DNA from: Lonicera japonica
Taxonomy: Eukaryota > Streptophyta > Magnoliopsida > Dipsacales > Caprifoliaceae
Reading direction: 5' to 3'
NCBI GenBank assembly: GCA_021464415.1
Contig: CM038465.1
Coordinates: forward strand, 81,378,919 to 81,442,918
DNA length: 64,000 nt
The notes beneath the pieces are model-generated. The model searched no databases and was not told the DNA's origin. It was given only the letters and a program-made list of their open reading frames with translations. The position numbers were made by a program, and so were the translations under genes. Shown in pieces: positions 57,020-64,000 of this stretch (its first letter is position 1; every line of letters starts with the position of its first letter).

Positions 57020-59337
57020 GGGGGTTATTATTTACACCCCTCAATTTTGTCAATAATACCACCATCTATTATTTGATAAAAAATACATTTCAACACTCCA
57101 CTTTTATATCACAAACACCCTCTCACTTAATAATCACTTAACTTCTTTATCAAATGGTTAAAACATTAACCTATCTATTTATTTATTCTTTAATAAACTA
57201 ATCTAACATTAACATGTCTATTTATTCATTTTTTAATAAACTAATCTAACATTAATCCAAATAATTAAACCTATATCTCTCATTTTTTTCCATTCACAAT
57301 CACATTACATTGTTTCAAGTAAACCAATAGAGAGAGAAGATATTCACTTTTTTATCATTTGAGTTCTCAAAATCAAGAAATTACAATTAAATCGAAGTAC
57401 AAACATTATTGGTGAAAAGTTTGAAACTTGAATTATGATAAATAAAAAGCATTGTTCATGAGATGGTGAAGAAATAAGAAGTTCAAGAAAAAGTTGGTGG
57501 TGAAATTTCACTTTAAAATGACGCCAAAAATGTATTATAATTGTTATTATTGGTGAATTAATGTGTATATTAACTTTCATACATCTATATTATAAAACAC
57601 CAAGTTTGACCAAATTTATTTTCAAAAAGTATAAAAATCTAATGGTTAAAAATGTACATGTTATGGTGTGCATTAACTTTACACCATTGGATGAGTTTTA
57701 TACATACTTCAAGATGTCACATCAAAGTTAAAACACTCACATACTAATAATTTTTTCTATATTAAAAATGATATAACTTAAAATAAAAAATTCAAAATTT
57801 AATAACAATTTAATATTTAAAATCTACTAATCAAGATCAATTAAACAAGATCCATCATGATTATAGAATTATGTAAAAAAAATAAAAAATTATTAAGTAA
57901 CATTTAACACTAATAATATACAAAAAGTATACTCTCACACACCAATAAATATTTTTACATTAAAAATGCCTTAACTTAAAATAAAAATAATTCAAAATTT
58001 AATATTTAAACTCTACTAATCAAGAAATTTAACAAAAATTTAATATTTAAATATAATCAAGATTAATTAAACAAGATTCATCTTAAATAAAAAAATTAAT
58101 ATTTAATATTTAAAATATACTAATCAACAAATTTCATAAAAAAATAATATTTAAATCTACTAATCAAGATCAATTAAACAAGATTCATCACGACTATAGA
58201 ACTATCTAAAAAAATAAGAAAAATTATTGAGTAACATTTAACACCAATAATATACACACAATAAACTCTCACATATCAATCATTGTTTCTACATTAAAAT
58301 GTCATAACTTTAAATAAAAAATTCAAAATTTAATATTTAAAATCTACTAATTAAGATCAATTAAACGAGATCCATCATGACTATCGACATATCAATCATT
58401 GAATAACATTTAACGACGTATTTTATATGTTTGTACATTATTGATCTTCTTAGTAAATCGTTTTTAGGAATGTTTACAATACATTAGTCAAAATTTTGAA
58501 CTATTTTCAAATTATAGCAACAAAGGTGATTGAATTATTTTCACATATGGCCTTGAGTTTAATTTGTTAAAAACTTATTTTGCTGAGATCAAAATAAGAT
58601 CAAAAAATATGATTAAAAGATTCTTTAAAAATTAAAAACAAATCGCTCCAATCCAGTCTACTTTTAGTTGTTATAGCATGAAGATATATTGAACATAAGT
58701 TTATCGATTTAGATTCATCATACATCACTCATTTTTATCTTATTATTAATTTTTATTTAATTTATCGTGCCGAATGGCACGGGTATACCCTAGTCATTTT
58801 ACAATATTCAAATTGAAACAAAGATGTATTCCCCAAAACAGAGTATAAAACGAATTATGTACATGCTTGACTCGTTTTATATAAGGAGAGTAATATAGTT
58901 ACAACTCTCCTCAAATAAGGCGAGTGTTTACAGACACACTCACCCTATGCGAGACGAATGTGTGTTATTAGACGAGTCATTTATAACACATTTACCTGAT
59001 GTGGAGTGAGTGTGTGTCAATACACTCATCTGTTTTAGGTGAGTCTAATTTATAAACACTTCAGTACACTCTGCACTCCATTACTTTATATTAGGCGAGT
59101 CACTTATAATACATTCACCTGATGTAGGGTGAGTGCGTGTGAATCTACTCTCCTGTCATTAGGTGAGAGATGTGAATGATTTCTTTCTTTTTTAATATTA
59201 AATAGTTTTATTTTTAATTAATATTTTTATTCATTTTAATTGGGTGAAAATTGTTAGTGACTGAAAATTAACATAAAGAAAGTATGTGTGATAAAGGTGG
59301 TGTTAATAACAAAATTAGAGTAGTAAATAATAGCCCT
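57020..59337. mobile_element. TIR element (MITE family of 4673) split by Helitron
   Basis: The left end GGGGGTTATTATTTACACCC and the inverted right end AGGGCTATTATTTACTACTC, both continuing through 'AATTTTGT' to 'ACCACC', form the inverted repeat. TATTATTT flanks both sides (57012-57019 and 59338-59345). The termini and the 'CAAACACCC' subterminal motif resemble the MITE at 4673-5078. A Helitron occupies 57584-58793. The right interior (about 58860-59170) has loosely repeated 'TCACCTGATGTGGAGTGAGTG'-like units (shortened here to the common motif 'GTGAGTGTGTG'). Confidence 0.72.
57584..58793. mobile_element. Non-autonomous Helitron, copy 2
   Basis: The 5' end TCTATATTATAAAACACC and the 3' end TATACCCTAG are shared with copy 1. 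A clean stem, CGTGCC (58766-58771) with GGCACG (58776-58781), lies 8 bases before CTAG. The flanking bases are A (57583) and T (58794), without duplication. The interior has several partial internal repeats ('AATTTAATATTTAAAATCTA'-like) and no Rep/helicase. It is uninterrupted at the position where copy 1 holds a MITE. Confidence 0.82.
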
Positions 59338-59345
59338 TATTATTT

Positions 59346-62185
59346 TTCATGGTGTGTTAATATTATATATATATATATAGGTCATATCTTGTGTCATATC
59401 ATGAGTGATGGCAAAGGAGTGGGTTACCAACTACCAATTTGAAATTGTGTTTTTAATTTGACTAGTTCGATTTTCATCTTCTCTTTCCTTTTCTTTTGAC
59501 CAAAACTAACATGAATTTGGTCGATTATTGCCACCGAAAACTTTTGGCTTTGGGAGTTTACTGAGGCACAATTCAGACAAACAAAAGTGATACAATATTC
59601 TAATAACTGTATTATGCTACATATTGGAATTATTGTCACTTAATTTGAGATAGAAGAAGTATAATTTAGTTTGATAATTTTAAAATATTTACTTTCGGTC
59701 ATCTTAGAATTAGTATTTTAAGTATTATTTTTTGATAATTTTGGTATTTTACCTTTCAGTAGTTTCAATACATTAATTCGATATTTCTACTTTTATAGGT
59801 GTAGTACTAGAACAAACAATTTTTTTTCTATAAATTGAGTTTTAATATTTCAGTTTCCGATAATTATATATAAGTTATCAAAAATATTTTTATTCAGATT
59901 AATTCAGTCGGTTTTGGTAAAAAGGGTAGCAAGTGACACCCTTATATAATGCTCTTTCTTTCTTCTTCTTTTTTTTTTTTAATTAAAAAGATATGTCCTC
60001 TCATTTTAACTACAACGAAAATATCTCGTAAACTCTTTAGTGATTTGAAATCCGAGTGAGTCATCCAACTAAACTAATTTACTTACTTTTATAATATCTA
60101 AATTTAAGTCTCGTTCGTTGAATTAAAGCACTTAATATTAATGAATTTACAATGAATAAATTTAAAAAATTCGATACTTCACATGGTATCAGGACCCTAA
60201 TTAAAGAATTTTAATTTTTTGTGTAATATATTAAATATTCACAGATGTATAGCAAAGTTATCACAGTTTCATTTACAAGTGGCTGAAAAATTGGGTTTGT
60301 GGCAAATAGTTGATTGAGATTAGATTAAATAGATGCAGAAATAATGAAAGATTATATTGAGTTCGTCACAAAACAATTAGGTGGAGGGAGGGAGGTAGGG
60401 AGGGGGTGGGGTGGTTGTTTGGTTTCTGGAGAGTGGAGGGGCACAGAATAATTCACCTTTCCCAACACGACAAAAATACCCTACCCCACACCCTAGCCTG
60501 GGTTTTCGATTTTGAGCACCTTAAATTAATAAAATAAATCATCAAAAGAACATTATAATACATTAGTGGCTTAAGAGTTAGCACATAATTTTGAATTGCC
60601 ATTTAAAAGTCCCTCCCTTTCCCCATTAAGTCAATATCAACTATCTCTTTCCCTCATCTTTGTGGGTAGTGTTAACACACGTGAGTAAATAATCTAGTGA
60701 TACATTGGAATTAGCGTTAGATTTAACTTATGAGTTTATGAATCTAACGAGTTTATGTTGAATCTTGATAACTGTAAAAACATCTTAGGGTTAATAGTTG
60801 GCTATTATTCTACAAACAACACTTAATTAAAATTCAAAAAAAAGAAGAAGAAGAAGAAGCAATATTAATACATGTCCAAAGGCACATATTAAATAGGTTA
60901 TAAGTAGAAAAGATTAGTTATTGCATAAAAATTAGTGGATTATTTAACGCATATTAAGATTTTATTTTTATTATATTTAAATTATTATTATGTACTTTTA
61001 GACACATGTTAACAATATCCATTATTTATTATATAGTTGCATGTAAACATATATTTTTATACTAATATATTAATGCTTCTTAAAGATCAACTTTTAAGAA
61101 CATGCCTAATTAGAGCGTATAATATGTCAAAATTTGAAAAGTGCCTTTTATTATGTATAAAATTGCAACTCCAAAAAACTCTTAAAATATTTACATTTTA
61201 ATGTTTTAGTTTGAAAAGTTGGTTTAGAGAAAAACTATATCACTTAATACCCATATATAATACTATTTCTCCCATTTTTTAACAAGTTGGAGGGTCAAAA
61301 ATGATGGAGCTTCATAAAAATTCTTGCAAATTAGTCCTTTTACAAACCTCTTAAAGATGGTCTTCGAGTTCATTTTGGTTGGGTATTCATGTAATGAATT
61401 TGCATTTGAACGTGCACCCCATCAATTGCACTTGGTTGAAATATTAAAGTCTAGCAGCTTATACCTCTTTTACGTCCGCTCTTGCTCTCTAGCATTTGGA
61501 CGCAAAAGGCATATTTAGTGCTTCACTTATCTGCAGTTGAATATAATTATCAAATAATAACAAAAAATAATTAACGTTTTGAACAACTTCTTATCAAAGG
61601 TGTAGTCTTAAAAAAAAAATTGATGCACAAAACAAATAAAATTAAGGAATCTTTGGTTAGTATAATAAAAGGAATAATGAATTATTAATCAAAGTGGTAG
61701 TAGGTGTGAAAAATTATTGGTAGTCACAAATTTTCTTTTCGGTATGCATTGAGACTAGGGATGTAAACGGATCAGATACGGACCGAATACTACACTATCC
61801 ATTATCTATATCCCTTTTTAAATTTACTATTCAAATCTTTATTTGTATCCTTTCGAATAGTATATTAAATTATTCTTATCCTTATTCCATCGGATGTCTC
61901 GGATTCGGATAATATCTCTATCCATTTTTTTATATATAGTTCAACTTTAAAAATATATTTGACTACATAAACTTTTAATTAAAATGAGAAATTATATATG
62001 TTGTAACTCAAAAAGTATAACGAAACATTGCAATAAGTATTAAAATAATTACTAACATTTTTTATCAAACTTTTAACTCAAATAATAAATTTCTTTTATA
62101 TAATCCAATAAGATTTATGTTAAAATTATAAGATAACCACACAGATCAAGATGACAAATCAAAGTTGAAAATCATTACGATTTCT
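59346..62185. other. Intergenic, no gene seen; hAT-like end at 61756
   Basis: AT-rich. 'TAGGGATGTAAACGGATC' at about 61756 looks like a hAT-type terminus followed by the kind of interior seen in such MITEs, but a partner end was not found, so it may be truncated. A GAA repeat lies at about 60841-60859. Confidence 0.5.
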
Positions 62186-62765
62186 GGAAATGAGGTAAAA
62201 GGTCTTTGTGTGACAATGTTTTTCACAAAAAATTAGGCGAATAATATTTTTTTAAAACAAATGGGCCTAATTTATATTATTTTTCTAAAATAAGGGCCTA
62301 TTTATTAATTTTTTTTTAAAATGGGAGATTTGACCAAAATTGTATTTTGAGCAAAGCTTTACTTTGTACAAAATTGTGTTTGGTGCAAATTTAACTTTGC
62401 AATCTAACACATTTAATGCAAATTTGTTTTGCAAGATGTCTTTATATTTTTTAACAAGTATATTCTTATGTTTTACTTATAAAACTTGATGGGGTTAAAT
62501 ACTAATTTTACCATTGACCTACAAAGGTAATTCAACAATTTTACTTCCAATAAAATCCTATTTTTACCTCTAGTAAAATCCCATTTTTTACCTCCTATGT
62601 GACCTAAACATACACATCATTTACATTACACGTGACATAAGCATACACATCATCTACATTCTACATTACATGTGACCTAAGCATACACATCATATACATT
62701 ACATAAATATAACCTTTTTGCCCTTCATTTTTTACCAAATTTATCTTTTTGCCATTCTACATTTA

Positions 62766-63170
62766 CCTATAAATACCCCCTCATTCATTCATTCAAAACA
62801 CACCAAAAAAATATATATTCTTTCTCTCAAAATATCCATCCATCTCTTCTAAGAGATATAAAGCCATTGGCAATATAAATACAAGCCAATTTTCAAGGGT
62901 TTTATACTCTCTCTTTTCATACCCCAAAAAATACTAATCCTTACACAGTTTATTATTTATTCTGTTGAAATATTTGTAATCCTAATTCTATACTTATAAA
63001 TAGAATTAAAGAAATTATAGAAAGATATAGAGAGATTTGTAGCTTGTATTATCATCCAAATTGATTGCCTTTGAACTAATACAAAGCAAGCACACACAAA
63101 AGGAGGACGTACTGCCGGACTAGCATAAGTGCTACCGGGGAAACCTACCTTAATAAAAAATGTCTCGTGT
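62766..63170 (+). promoter_or_regulatory. Promoter and leader-like sequence inside TIR element
   Basis: CTATAAATA at 62768-62776 is followed by a CT-rich leader. A second CTTATAAATAG lies at 62993-63003, followed by a GC-richer block at about 63100-63150 ('GGAGGACGTACTGCCGGAC', 'GTGCTACCGGGGAAACC'). The layout resembles the R-U5 part of a plant LTR. No coding region follows. It may be captured LTR or gene sequence. Confidence 0.35.
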
Positions 63171-63189
63171 TAATCTTCATTTTTAATCA

Positions 63190-63318
63190 GTTTCTGTCGA
63201 TACTGTTCACAGTCGCTGTTCACATATACAGTGGTACTGTTCATATAAACGGTGGTACTATTCACAGTTACTATTCACATATACAGTGGTATTGTTCACA
63301 ATCACTGTTCACAGTTAT
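63190..63318. repeat. TACTGTTCACA tandem array
   Basis: At least eight occurrences of (C/T)A(C/T)TGTTCAC or ACTATTCAC, several followed by 'ATATACAGTGG', with a rough period of 34-36 bases. This type of repeat is known from the leader or LTR of some plant retrotransposons. Confidence 0.7.
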
Positions 63319-63779
63319 AATTCGTTATTAAACCTCTAATCCACCATTATTCATTGATTGATCGGTCGTTAACTATCTGTTCTAGATTTTGACACCATCA
63401 AAACTTAAAAACAACGTTAAATAAACCAAAACACATAGTAATGTTTTATAAAATAAAGAGTGTAAACTTAACTTTGCAAAACCCCGAAACTATTATCGCG
63501 TGTATTTTATTAATAAATGGGTTTTAAATATGTAATTTCTTCAAATTATTCTAAAGTATTGTTAATTAAAACACTTATTTATAATGATATACTAAAAAAA
63601 CGTAGTACAAACTTAATTCTGCACGACTCCATAAAAAAATAATTTAAAACTTTATTACAAAGTAAACTTTGCACTCCTTTTGTAGTTTGGTCAAATATAG
63701 ACCTTGATTTACAAAAATATTATTTGTTGTTTTTTTTTGTAAAAAACTCTTTAAAATAAGCTCCATTTATCAATATCCC

Positions 63780-64000
63780 AATTTGTTATCGTCTCGAACC
63801 TTTCATGCTAACCAATCAAATATGTTGTAAACAGTCTTTCTCTTTCTTTTCTTTTTGGGTGCTAGTAAAAGTACCCTTAATTTTTAGTTTTAACACCCAT
63901 AAATACTTAAATTAATTTGTAATTTTTAAAACACACCCCTAATTTAGGCACCATAATTAAAACCTGCTTTTAGGATTCAATCTATTTCATAACCAAAATG
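63780..64000. other. Intergenic, nothing recognised
   Basis: AT-rich end of the window with no ORF or repeat that could be named. Confidence 0.5.

Larger units (their letters stand above)
62186..63779. mobile_element. Probable MULE-type element with long inverted ends
   Basis: About 90 bases at each end are inverted copies with mismatches: left 'GGTCTTTGTGTGACAATG' then 'GAATAATATTTTTTTAAAAC'; right inverted 'AGCTTATTTTAAAGAG' then 'AAATAATATTTTTGTAAATC'. The ends and the TTTGCA-rich subterminal parts resemble MITEs A and B. No clean target duplication was found, so the exact borders are uncertain. The interior holds a promoter-like leader and a short tandem array, listed separately. Confidence 0.55.

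Overview
The window is nuclear DNA from a flowering plant, probably a eudicot. It is AT-rich. Its genes are split by many short introns with GT..AG borders. Genes are sparse and separated by long stretches filled with transposon relics (LTR elements, Helitrons, MULEs, hAT-like and PIF/Harbinger-like MITEs). Nothing bacterial, no CRISPR array and no operon was seen. The species was not identified.

Layout. 1-6.6 kb is repeat-rich, with a probable solo LTR, a PIF-like MITE, and a Helitron carrying a nested MITE. At 6.9-9.5 kb (+) lies an apparently intact nine-exon bHLH transcription factor of the bHLH90 type. At 10.5-13.0 kb (-) lies a polygalacturonase (GH28) relic with a stop codon and frameshifts. 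From 18.7 to 28.2 kb (+) runs a DRM-type de novo DNA methyltransferase gene. Its first intron holds a complete Ty1/copia retrotransposon (18,874-23,991, minus strand) with identical 431-bp LTRs, a 5-bp target duplication and an uninterrupted 1333-codon gag-pol frame. At 29.3-31.0 kb (-) lies a decayed BOI-type RING E3 ligase. It has a 70-bp organelle 16S rRNA fragment downstream and a solo LTR related to the copia element upstream. From 31.7 to 39.7 kb there is only intergenic DNA and DNA-transposon relics. At 39.8-44.5 kb (+) lies an intact ATP-citrate lyase A-subunit gene with twelve coding exons giving 423 aa. From 45 kb to the end there are no intact host genes: hAT and PIF MITEs, an internally deleted Mutator-like element with 9-bp duplications, two copies of a MULE-type MITE (one at 37.3 kb, one at 53.8 kb), a second Helitron nested in a MITE, and a terminal inverted-repeat element at 62.2-63.8 kb.

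The genes do not form a pathway. The most notable arrangement is a very young copia element inside the first intron of the gene for the enzyme that methylates and silences such elements. The next is a reciprocal nesting of the same two repeat types: MITE inside Helitron at 4.7-6.1 kb, Helitron inside MITE at 57.0-59.3 kb. All exon models were read by eye from splice borders, reading frame and family knowledge; no alignment or transcript data were available.
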